Part shown: positions 33,248 through 43,519 of the stretch, piece by piece
Layout: each line of letters begins with the position of its first letter
How positions within the stretch are numbered: position 1 is the first letter of the stretch
Origin: Dichetophora obliterata
Taxonomy: Eukaryota; Arthropoda; Insecta; Diptera; Sciomyzidae
Length of the DNA: 64,000 nucleotides
Assembly: GCA_963920525.1 (NCBI GenBank)
Contig: OY986436.1
Location: 29,649,318-29,713,317, forward strand
Direction: 5' to 3'
Program-made: the position numbers and the translations under genes
Notes under the pieces: model-generated
Databases searched by the model: none
What the model was told of the DNA's origin: nothing
Seen by the model: the letters and a program-made list of their open reading frames with translations, nothing else

Positions 33248-34272
33248 TACACGCAGAGAAAAAACATAGTTGCAACAACCATGTTTTATGAGGATCATAG
33301 TATGATTCGGATTATGATTGTTGCTAACATGTTGTTAAACATATAATATTTTCTTTGATCATGATGAAATGATTACAACAACTATATTTAGAAAAGAAAC
33401 TTTTTTGTAGGAACCAAAATATTATTGAAACAATCATTATTCTCTTATTGGGTCGAAAATAGAATGATTGCAACAACTATATCATGAATTTATTTTTAGG
33501 ATCCAGAATATTATTGAAACAATAATTTTATTTTTTTATTTTCATGCACCCCACAGCGTTTCCACACCTATATATTAAGATGTCTCTAGAGGTTTGCCAT
33601 TGTCTGGGGTGAACAGAAATATTAATTCAATTGAAAAATTTTTTTGATAACATATTCTGTCCGAGCTGGGGTTTGAACCGTGGCTTTTTCACTTACGAGC
33701 CACGCACACTACCAGTAAGCCGCAGCCGCTACTGCCGCTCGCCTAACTAATGCCATGCATAAACATGGTACATTAAGTGCATTGCCACAAAAATAGCAAC
33801 ATGTGTGATAAACAAAATATGGTCAGAATTGCGAAATATATTTACGGTAAATAGAAATATGTTTGCTACAATTAAATGTTGAATGAAGTAAAAGTTTTTC
33901 CTGCAAACTGTTCAGAAACAGTAAATTTTTTCGATTTTTGGTTATGTTCTGCTTCGTTTGCCAACAATCAAAGAATAGTTCAGGCAAACATTCAAAATTC
34001 TAATATGTTTGTCTCTATAATAATATTCATATTTATCATAATTGACAGAACTACAACATTTTTGTTGCAACTAGTAGTTTAGGCAATCATAGTATGTTGA
34101 CGATTTCAATGATGTTATGATTTCAACTATATTGTTATTTTTGGTACCACTATTAGTAAATAATGACTTTATTAAGGCAAAAATTTGTGATTGCAGAAAT
34201 AATACAATAATTTTAGTAAACAAATTATTATTGCAGTAATCATGTCTCAACCATGTCTTTTCTCTGCGTGTA
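33248..34272. mobile_element. 1.0-kb MITE, TIR TACACGCAGAGAAAA
   Basis: The 5' end TACACGCAGAGAAAA (33248) matches the reverse complement at 34258-34272; if the outer TA is host DNA it is a TA target duplication. The interior is built from repeated ACAACCATG/GATTGTTGCAA/ATCATGAT phrases in both orientations. It contains a SINE remnant at 33588-33742. Confidence 0.8.
33588..33742 (-). repeat. tRNA-derived SINE (family 1), partial copy
   Basis: The minus-strand head GCGGCTTACTGGTAGTG (box A-like) and ACGGTTCAAACCCC (box B) are followed by GGACAGAATATG and GTTCACC...GGCAAACCTC. The layout matches the copy at 35178-35493. The 3' core is missing. Confidence 0.75.
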
Positions 34273-34560
34273 GATTACTAAAAATGTAAACATAATCATA
34301 TGGTGTGTACTATTTGTAAGAGTAAAAGTAAGATATATTGTCATATGTTTGTATTCAGTAATAGTAGTATAATTAATTATTGTTATCAACCGTACTTCTT
34401 TTGGGAGTTTTTTGCTCGCTGTACTTCTCGTATCGAAGTACGCTAAAAGTACTTTTTTTACTTGTTGTACATTTTTTGACATCTTTTTGACATCTTTTTG
34501 ACAATTTTTTCATAAAGCAATTCAAAATACACCTGTCTAACTACCTCAAAAAATTATTTA

Positions 34561-34709
34561 AGGTATGTTTCTGTACTCGATTCAAGTAACTTGAAGTTGC
34601 TTGAAAGCGTTATTTTACAAACTTTTGAAACTCGAGAGAAAAGAATAACATGCAAAATGTCACTCTCTATTATATTACAATTACTTGAAGTTAAAACAGA
34701 AACGGACCT
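34561..34709 (+). mobile_element. 149-bp MITE, TIR AGGTNNGTTTCTGT
   Basis: Ends AGGTATGTTTCTGT (34561) and, reversed, AGGTCCGTTTCTGT (to 34709). Copies A and B of the host element read straight through this point (AAATTATTATCACTATC in A), giving an empty site. An inverted relative is at 52870-53025. Confidence 0.8.
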
Positions 34710-35177
34710 TTTATATCACTATCTTTTTTAACTGGAAAAATTCAGTTTGTATGTTCTTATGTTAGTTCCTTTGCCTATGCATCGGCTCATAAGTTTTTTG
34801 GCTCTTCTGAAAATGTGTGCTTTTGGAGTTGTGGGAGTCATCAATTGCAGGCGCGAAATGTGCTTTAATATATTTAATATTGTTTCTTTATTTAATTTTT
34901 GATTTTAAGTAAAAATGGTTTTCCACCAAATTTATTTATATTAAGGTAGTAAGTAGCCCAGTGTTACGACCGAAATTTTGACTTTTTTCAAAAATTTTTT
35001 TAGTGTGAAATCTTTAAGTGTGCAAAATAATTTTCTTTGACTTGTTTTTACATTAATTGGCTTATAGTTATTTATATCAAAGAAGAGTACTCGAAAAAAT
35101 GTGTTTTTTGGGGTGAAATTTTTAGCCAAATCGGTCGAATAGTTTCTAGTCTGTGCTTCACTGAAATTTCGAAAAAA

Positions 35178-35493
35178 TTAATGATAAATTGGCCATTTCA
35201 GCCTTAGAAAAGACATTTACCGAGCTTTGTGCTGTGCGTGTTATTAAATGCTTCAACACAAATGATCGAGAACTGGACCAACGAGTTTAATGCCGACTCC
35301 GAACGGCCTGTGTTATCAAGAAGCTTTACATGACAATTTTTTTTACTCTCTGAGGTTTGCCAGAGGTAGCAACCGAACAGAAAATTTAATTAAATTGAAA
35401 AAACATTCTGTCTGAGCTGGAATTGAACCCAGGCTACCGCGGTTCTTTAGCTTAGGGGCCACGCACTCTATCCACTAGGCTACGGCTGCCACT
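35178..35493 (-). repeat. tRNA-derived SINE (family 1), near full length
   Basis: The head on the minus strand has a consensus-quality box A (TAGCCTAGTGG) and box B (GGTTCAATTCC). It continues with GACAGAATG and GGCAAACCTC, then a core containing GGCCGTTCGGAGTCGGC and CGCACAGCACAAAGCTCGG. I recognise this core type from abundant insect SINEs. Element B (around 23885) lacks it, with TTTCGAAAACGTAGTTTCG continuous, so the 316-base insertion and an AAAA duplication can be read directly. Confidence 0.88.
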
Positions 35494-35924
35494 AAAACGT
35501 AGTTTCGCGAAAAACGTGTTTTAAGTACTTACAGCGCTTCCATATACGTAACGACGCTCTCTCTTCTCTTGATGTAACTTAAAAAATATTTTAAACTTCA
35601 GTCTAAGACTTTTAGAATATATTTTTAAGATTTAATTTTGATATTTTTTTGCAAAAAACTAATAAAATTTTTTTTTTGAATTCGTCACTCTGCACTACTA
35701 CCTTAATAAACAATGAATTGTAAGTTGGATCTAATTTTTAATCTCTTATAAAATAAACTTTTAATTTTATAGATTTATTCATGCATCTTTTCATATTTTC
35801 AAAATTTTTTGGTGGATGTACTTCTATTTAGTATCTTTATATGTTTATCTATGTATTTCTTTTGTACCTCTTTTTAAAGTCTGTGCGTGTGCTTCTTTTT
35901 GCTTTGAAAATGTTGGTCACATTA

Positions 35925-36224
35925 AGTTTAACATGTGTGAGTGAGTAAACTTTGATTACTAAAAATGTTAACATAATCATATGTTCCTTTATTTGTATAG
36001 GAGTAAAAGTAACAAAAAAAGGAAAATATAATATCACTAGTAAATACGCGCTATTTAGCTTGCCATAAAAATATTAAATTCCATGTAAAAATTTGAAATC
36101 TTAAAACTAAAGTATTTTATTTTGTCTTTAAATGCAAAATATAAAAATATTTTTTCTGTTTAATAAAAAAAAAATGGTATTAATATTAAAAAATTACTTT
36201 ACTTAATTTGAATAACCTTCTTAC
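35925..36224. other. AT-rich spacer
   Basis: No gene or repeat ends recognised between the TIR element and the giant inverted repeat. Confidence 0.4.
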
Positions 36225-36949
36225 AGTAATTGTTATAGTGACATAAAGTTGTTTGGTTCTCTTCTTATTTTGATTTTTAATAAGTCCTGCATAACATAAT
36301 TATAAAAAATTTTGTTAAAAATTTTTTAAATTTGTAATTAAAAAATGTAATTTTTTTAACTTATGGCGTTTTTTTTCTCGAAAAAAGAGAATTCTGCCCT
36401 CTTTGAGAATTCTACATTTTTTTAACTTTGTGGTCAACACTTTCGAGAAAATAACACGATTCAATATAAGAGGTCATTGCTTTTTTTTCTCAAGAGGGTA
36501 GAATTTTCAAAAATGCCAAAAAATGTTACATTTTTTTGAGAAAAGAAAAGGCCATTAGATTTTGAATTTTAATATATTCTTCTTAAGTTTTCAAAAATTT
36601 AAATAATTATGACATCAAACATTTAGCTATATCTCAAAAACTATAGATTTACTCTGTACAACGCATTTTTTATGAAAAGTCGTTTGCTAGTAAAAATAAC
36701 GGCAAAAGAAAGATTTTTCGAAAATATTTTGTACGTATAAATAGTATATTGAATATTTTCGTTGTTATGACATCAAAAATATTGCGATATCTTGAAAACT
36801 ATAGATTTTATCAGTAAAACACATTTTCTTTAGAATTGGAATAAGAAAAAACTGATTGAAATTTAAATTTTCAATTTGCAAGCAAACATCTCGGCCATTT
36901 TCAAATCGATGTTCATCAAATTTCCTTTGTCTGAAAGATCGATCAATTA

Positions 36950-37232
36950 AGTTAATTTAGAGTAATGAGAACAGGTTAACCGTTACTTCACCAATCAAAT
37001 GTTTTATAGTGTTTTCAAAAAAACTTTAAAATATTTAATTTGTGTCCAAAAAATAGTCCAAAAGTTCTCTTTGTTGCAATTTGACATTACTCTAAATTAA
37101 GTGAATTTAGAGTAATGAGAAAAGGTTAACCGTTACTTTACCAATTCAATGTTTTATATATTTTTCAAAAAATCTTTAAAATATTTAATTTGTGTCCAAA
37201 AAATAGTCCGAAAGTTCTCTTTGTTGCAATTT
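36950..37232 (+). repeat. Tandem duplication of ~140 bp in the left arm
   Basis: AATTTAGAGTAATGAGAA..., CGTTACTT..., TTAATTTGTGTCCAAAAAAT and AAAGTTCTCTTTGTTGCAA occur twice in a row (from about 36955 and 37098). The matching part of the right arm (39955-40070) has them once, so the duplication came after the inverted repeat formed. Confidence 0.85.
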
Positions 37233-38984
37233 TTTTTTTATTTTCCATTTTCCCCACTCTTTCAAACAAAGTTCAAATGAACAATGAAAAAAACAAACAA
37301 ATGAACAGTTTTTATCATTAAATATAATAGGCTACCACCCCATATTATTTTTTGTATAAACTTTTATTTTTTCAAAATGTTATTATTTTTTATAATGTTT
37401 ATAGCTTAAAAAATAATTTCTGTTAAAAAAAATGGCAAATATTAACATTCGACCAAATGGCTCGTTTTAGCCCATTCAGCTAAATGATAAACAAAGTCAT
37501 CTCAGTTCCTATACAAATTCTCAGTTGCAATTCAACTCATTTAAAACAAATAAATGAGATTAGATACGTTCTTAAAATTTATTGCAAACTATTTCGAATG
37601 CATTCAATGGAGAATTTATGAAAACACCGAACACACTTAACACAAAGGAAATCGTCAAACAATCACGTGTATCATCATCAATATCAACCAGTAAAAACAA
37701 AAAAGAGCCAGTTGTCAAACGAAATGAGATACTTTCACACAAATAAAACAATGTAAGCACTTTTAAATGACTGATTCTAAATGAGTCATTTGGCCCAATT
37801 TGGCCTATCACTATTTCGTTGAAATAAAAAATCGTTTGGTACATATATCGCCTAAATCGGTACAGTGGTTCTCGCATTATTGTCAAACATCCGTGCAGTG
37901 TCACAACGCTTTTAATAGATAGTAAGATAGATAGACTAATACAATCTCAAGTCGGGAAAAGTTAGCTGGCAAGGCTACAAAACATAATCTATGCTTATAA
38001 CTGAATTCTGTCAACTCCCCTCAAAACATTTGCAAATAAAATTGATCAAAACTGTATGACAGCAAGAATCTCTCTGAAAGCAACTACACAACAAAGCTGT
38101 CGTGTTATATTGAGAGAAGCTCTCGCAACAAAGAGAGGAAACCTTTGTTTGTTGTTGTATTGTGCTGTTTGTTGCATGTTAGCATCAAATAAAATACGTG
38201 AATTGTGTAATAATTAAAGGATTGGCCTTTTGAAAAACTTAATAAGTTATGACATTGGAAATGATCAAGGGAATTAAATAAACCAAGAATTATCAAATTG
38301 AAATCAAAGAACTAATATAAAGAATTATCAAAAAATAATTGATTCAGCGGTTACCGAGCTTGTCTGGATTCAAATTTCGTGAGTCTCCTTTTATATCTAT
38401 ACTATTATATAAAAGGAGACTCACGAAATTTAATCCAGAATAAGCTTGGTAACCGCTGCACCGATTTTGATAATTCTTTTTTTATTCGATTCCTATGATG
38501 ATAAAGTTTGTCATAGCTTACCAAGGATTTCGAAAAATGTCTTCTTTAGTTATTACAAAATCACGCATTTTATTTGATGCGTATATTCAACCAGCAGCAC
38601 AATATAACAAAAAACAAAGCTTTTCTCTCTTTGTCGCGAGAGCTTTTCTCAATATAACACAGCAGCCATGTTGTGTAGTTACTTTCAGTGAGATTCTTGC
38701 TGTCATACAGTGTTGATTAATTATATTTGCAAATGTTTTGCGGAGAGTTGCCAGAATTTAGTTATAAGCATAAATTATGTTTTGCGCCGTTGCCAGCCAG
38801 CTTTTCACCACTTGAGATTGTGTTAGTCTATCTACACGCATATATAAAAGCTGTGACAAGTTGTGAAAAGTTGGGACACTGCACGGATGTTTGACAATCA
38901 CGCAAGAATCACTGAACTGATTAACACGATATCAAACGATTTCAACTTAATCGTAATATGCTATGTTAGATTTGCCACGTCTAC

Positions 38985-39400
38985 TTTTCATAACCACTTT
39001 TTGCAAAAATGCTATATTTCACACGATTTTGGTCGAATGAGACTAGAATAAGGTAATCTACGTTGTATAGTTATTTTCGCTAAAATGGGCATGACCCACT
39101 TTAGTTAAGTCCACTTTTCGGTGGATAAGCTTGGAGTAAAGCAAAGCGCACTAGGTCTAAGCTGAATTGGGCTGAAATTCTGGCAGTCTATTTGTTTCGA
39201 GTATGAGATGGTTAAAGTGAAAAATTTTGCCTCACCCCCATTACCGCCTACAATTAAACAAAAATAGTATATTTCGAACAGTTTTGGACGTATTAGACTA
39301 AAATTTGATAATTTAGTTCATACGGTTACTTTTGGCAACTGTACTAAAAATGGCGAATATATATTTTTTTTCCGAATAGCATGAAAATTCGTATATAGCA
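38985..39400 (-). repeat. GGGCGTGG-type repeat inside the right arm
   Basis: Contains AAATGCTATATTTCACACGA, GGGCATGACCCACTTT, CCTCACCCCCATTACCGCC and ATTAGACTAAAATTTG, matching the repeats at 15.9-16.2, 60-61 and 62.3 kb. It has no counterpart in the left arm, so it is a later insertion. Confidence 0.75.
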
Positions 39401-40639
39401 GTAAGGTGGTCTGCGGCGGGACAACGTCTGCCGGGGAATACTATACATCAATAAGAATGCTGTATATATCAGAAAATTCTGATCGTCATTCATTGAAACG
39501 GAAACGTCTAGCATGTGTTTTTCCGAAGGTCAATTTAGACTTTCACAAATTCACAAAACGATCATAAAAAAATCATTGAATTGGGTCAGGAAAACGTCTA
39601 CTATAACAATAACGTGAACTATGAATATATAGATAAGGAAAAATATTAAAACATAGATTTATGTATATAACGTTGGAATAGTTTGAAATATTTGAAAAAT
39701 TTTTCACAGAATTATTTTTTAAGCTATATTTGAAAATGCTTTTCACAGAAATTAGTTTTTAAGCTATAGAACATTGTAAAAAGTATAACAACAATATTTT
39801 AAGTAAATTAATTTTCATCAAAAAATCAAAGGGGGATAGGTGGTCCATGATTTTAAAAGATAGAAACTGTTTATTTCTCAAAATGGAGCAATTTTTGCAA
39901 ATAAATGATGTAATATGAAAGAGTAGGGAAAATGAAAATTTAAAAAAAATGTGCAACAAAAACAACTCTTGGCCTATTTTTGAGTAGAATAAACTCAAAT
40001 AAAGTTGTATATTTGAGAGATTTTTCGAATACAATATAAAACATTGCATTGATGAGGTAACGGTAAACCCTTTCTTATATTCCCAATTTTACTTAATTGA
40101 ACTTTCAAACCAAAAATATTTGATGAAAATCGATTTGAAAGTGGCACAAATGTTTGATTGCTAAGTCACAACTTGAAATTTCAATCGTTTTTTTCTCATT
40201 CTGAGGGTTAAGAAAATAAATTATACTGAGAAAATCTATAGTTTTTGAGATATCGCAATCTTTTTGATGTCATAACAACAATCTTTTCTTTTAACATAAC
40301 TAATATCCGTACAAAATACTTTCGACAAGAAAAGAAAATTACCGTTAATTTTATTAATCAACGACTTTCCATACATAATTGCATTGTTATACATTGAAAT
40401 GGTCTATAATTTTTGAGATATCGCTAAAAGTTTGATGGCATTATAACGGAATTTTTTTTTAAATTAAGGAAGAATATATTTATTTTCAGAATCTTTGTTA
40501 AAAAATTACATTTTTTATTACAAATTTTAAGAACTTCTTACCTAAATTTTTTTTATAACCCTGTTATGCAAGACTTTTTCAAAAGTCAAAAAAAAAAAGG
40601 CAGACAAATTTATGTCATCATAACAATTACCGTTTAAAT

Positions 40640-42612
40640 AAGTTATTATTATTATTTATTAATGTATGTAAGTACACTAAGAACTAAGTTCTTTTAAGGT
40701 ACAAAGTAGGAAAAATTTTACATACTGAATACATAAACTATAAATATAAATAATCATATAAAAAAAATTCAAATGAAGATACAAAATACAAAACTGATAC
40801 AAAACAAGATACAAAACTTTTGATTTCAAGATTTCACATAATGAATACGAGATATCATTATTTAACAAATGTTACATTAAATTAAAGAAACCAAAATTTA
40901 AAAGAATATAAAAAACATATTATTTAAAGCTATTAGTAATGAGTTGAGCTTAAAAAATAATTGGCCGAAAGTAAAGAAGAAAAGGTATAGATTAGATAAA
41001 AGAAAAAAGAACTGATTACTTTAATCGACTATGTAAATTTTCATTAGGAGTAATGTTTAGAAATGGCCTGTTTGAAGCTTGCCTCTCCGACTATTGATTA
41101 AGGTTTAGTTGGTAATGCATTCCATAATTATTGCGTTAATAAAAATTAATCGTGTTGAGTTCAGAAATTTGAAATTAGTTACTATAAGCATTTGACTTCT
41201 TTGCGACTGGCCAAATTTAATAAAGTATTTTTTTTAGTATTTATACCATTTTTTCATAATTAGAAAAAACAAACGCAATCATTTTTATATTTTGCATTTG
41301 ATTTAATACAACTTAATACTTTAATTTTAAGATTTAAAATATTTACATGGTATTTAATATTGTTATCGCAGGGGAAGCAGCGGGTATTTGCTAGTAATAG
41401 TATATAGATAGACTATCCCGTTAATATTTTCCCTTAGAAATCAATTTTTGTTTTAAATAAAAACAAAATTTTCCTTTTGTTTTATTTAACACGAATACAA
41501 TGTTTTTGAAAGATATATAATTTTCTAAAATCATGTTTTAAAATAAGTAGTTTTGGGTTAAACATTGTTCCAATGCTTTATGGTTTAATATTTTACTAAT
41601 GAATTTCCTGACACCACAGTATTTTCTTAGCAATACCAATTAACTTATGCGCACACTTTATAATAAGTTTTACATTTATTTTCAGCCTTACCGCGGCCGG
41701 GCCAAATAAAATTTGCAAAAAATAAATAGTTTTCGCTCCACCTTACTCATATGTCAGTTTTTGTTCCAGCTTAAATTTTTTTAACTATTTTTTAACTATT
41801 CGTCAAAAATGCAGACGAATTGCATGTCCATCTATTTACATTTATTCCACATTATGCGTCTGTCGGTATGCTTGCTTTTAACTGCCCGTCCACTTAAAAT
41901 TTATTTAAGTTTTTAATATAAAGCAGAGCACAAAAAAAAATCACCTAAAGTCTTATAAGAATTCTGCAAAAAGCAGTTTACTGTGTAAGGTAGATGTCAC
42001 CAGTTGCTTAGCAGCCATGCCTGAACAAATGTAATTTAGAATTATGTACTGGTGTTGAAGGCCTCGCAGCTACATTGTATTTAAGAAATACTTGGTTACG
42101 TCATGTGTCCATTTACCATTGGGTTGTTTTCAGTATGCTCTTTAAAGCGCTCAGTAATACATACTCAATATGGGAGAGTATAAATGTACAAAGCTACCCG
42201 AAACCACACAAGAAACAATTAGTAAGTCAATAGCAGAGGAAAAGAGAGATAAAGCTTTATGCTGCTTGTGTGTCTAAGAATTTAATGAAGCAATGATTTT
42301 AATGTTTGGTTTTTTGGCTACATTATAAATTTTTAATTTAGTAACTTTTAAGGGTGGCTTTAAAAAAAATAAAGGATGCAAGATTTTAAGTTAAACATGA
42401 AGCTTTATATTAGTGAAAGAATTACTAAAATCGGTTCAGTAGTTTTTAAGTTTAGCATCGTCGCAGATACGTGAGAAGCCTTTTATATAATAGAATAGAT
42501 ATGTTTTATATTTAGCAATATTAGTGCATGTGTGTGAGTGAGATAAATGCTAGTACTTAAAATGAACATATGTGGTAATTATTTGAATGTTATTTCAATA
42601 AAATAAAATTAA
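40640..42612. other. AT-rich non-coding DNA
   Basis: No protein family, tRNA-like boxes or TIR pair seen. Near 42430-42500 a fragment (ATCGGTTCAGTAGTTTTTAA...CTTTTATATAATAGAATAG) resembles the ends of GGGCGTGG-type repeats. Confidence 0.4.
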
Positions 42613-42758
42613 GTTGTTTTGATTTTTTAAAGCGTTATTTAGTAACCGAAAAATTTATTGTTTCTATAAAAAATGATTAAAAAACAGATAAAATTTAACA
42701 AATTTAAATTTTTAATTTAAATTAGTTACTAAATAACGCCTTAAAAAATAAAAACAAC
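42613..42758. mobile_element. 146-bp MITE with 34-bp TIRs
   Basis: The 34 bases at 42613-42646 (containing GCGTTATTTAGTAAC) are matched in reverse by 42725-42758 with two differences. The interior is A/T only. No target duplication was recognised. Confidence 0.85.
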
Positions 42759-43019
42759 TAAAATTAAAAAGTAACCATAAAATAAAAAACTAAATATAAA
42801 TAAAATGAAGTGATTCATACCGCAGAGGTGTGTATCATATTACGTAGTTTAAATACATGTTTTTGAATTGTTATATTGCTTAGTGTTATTTAATGTAATA
42901 TAAGTATTAATTGTTCATACCGTAAAGGTGTGTATCCTACAGTACTGCTACTCAGCCCATAGCAAAAAATTAGTGCAGTGCAAAGCATAGTCAATGTTCT
43001 ATCCGTGTCGTCATCAGGC

Positions 43020-43318
43020 GGAAAGGAAAGGGATTCGCTTGGGATCTTAGTCCCTAGGCGACAATGCATTCCATATGCAGACTGTGACCACTACTCTTCC
43101 CGAAAGGGAAAGGGACCGTTTCGAGAATTGGTTCCCAAAAGCCGACGCACTCGGTCTACCAACTGCGACTCTCTCCGGAAGGAAAGGGTCTGCTTCGATA
43201 CTTGGTCCCTAGGCTACGACGCATTCGGTAAACCGACTGCGATCACTTCTCTTTCCGAAAGGAAAAGGTCTGCTTAGGGAGTTAGTCCTTAAGCGACAAC
43301 GCTTTTCAAATCAACGCA
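43020..43318 (+). repeat. ~80-bp tandem repeat, about four units, GC-richer
   Basis: Units beginning CGAAAGGAAAGGGTCTGCTT and containing TTGGTCCCTAGGC, CGACGCATTCGG and ACTGCGA repeat at about 43020, 43100, 43175 and 43256. Together with the following GGGTCCGCGGGCTTG and a (GAT)n tail at 43478-43512 it could be the 3' UTR of an R1-like non-LTR element. The frame 42978-43277 reflects the repeat and is not a gene. Confidence 0.75.
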
Positions 43319-43477
43319 TGGGTTTTGATATTGCCAACCACTGCGGTACAGACGCAGACCAGGAATCCACCCAATATGGGTCAGACGCTTCTTAAGTTTT
43401 TTTAACTAGGGTCCGCGGGCTTGTTTTTCCCGAAGAATTTTCTGCAACAAAATCCTACTCTGTGGGGATAATAATTA

Positions 43478-43512
43478 TGATGATGAGGATGATTATGATG
43501 ATGATGATGATA
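43478..43512 (+). repeat. (GAT)n-type microsatellite
   Basis: GATGATGAGGATGATTATGATGATGATGATGATAG-like run directly after the GC-rich block; possibly a retrotransposon tail. Confidence 0.8.
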
Positions 43513-43519
43513 GTAATAA

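Larger units (their letters stand above)
34384..35924 (+). mobile_element. GTGACCAAC-family TIR element, copy C
   Basis: Begins CAACCGTACTTCTTTTGGGAG and ends AAATGTTGGTCACATTA. Interior blocks match copies A and B in order, including AGCCAAATCGGTCGAATAG and AAAACGTAGTTTCG. Two later insertions interrupt it: a MITE at 34561-34709 and a SINE at 35178-35493, both absent from the corresponding positions of A or B. Confidence 0.8.
36225..40630. repeat. Giant ~4.4-kb inverted repeat, arms ~2.2 kb
   Basis: The centre is near 38402 (CTCCTTTTATAT...ATATAAAAGGAG). Matching inverted blocks can be followed outward in order: GAGTCTCCTTTT; GCGGTTACCGAGCTTG; GACAGCAAGAATCTCTCTGA (38056 vs ~38700); GGCTACAAAACATAATC (37973 vs ~38785); TTGTCAAACATCCGTGCAGT (37881 vs ~38898); TTATAGCTTAAAAAATAATT (37400 vs ~39765); CATTTTCCCCACTCTTTC (37245 vs ~39930); GGTTAACCGTTACTT (36974 vs ~40065); GCGATATCTTGAAAACTATA (36784 vs ~40255); AATTGTTATAGTGACATAAA (36229 vs ~40628). 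The arms are visibly diverged and carry arm-specific insertions, including a GGGCGTGG repeat in the right arm and a tandem duplication in the left. Short frames inside are not conserved between arms. Confidence 0.9.

Noticed and set aside
42978..43277. 99-residue frame
   Set aside because: Encoded by the ~80-bp tandem units; unit length is not kept in frame and there is no known family.
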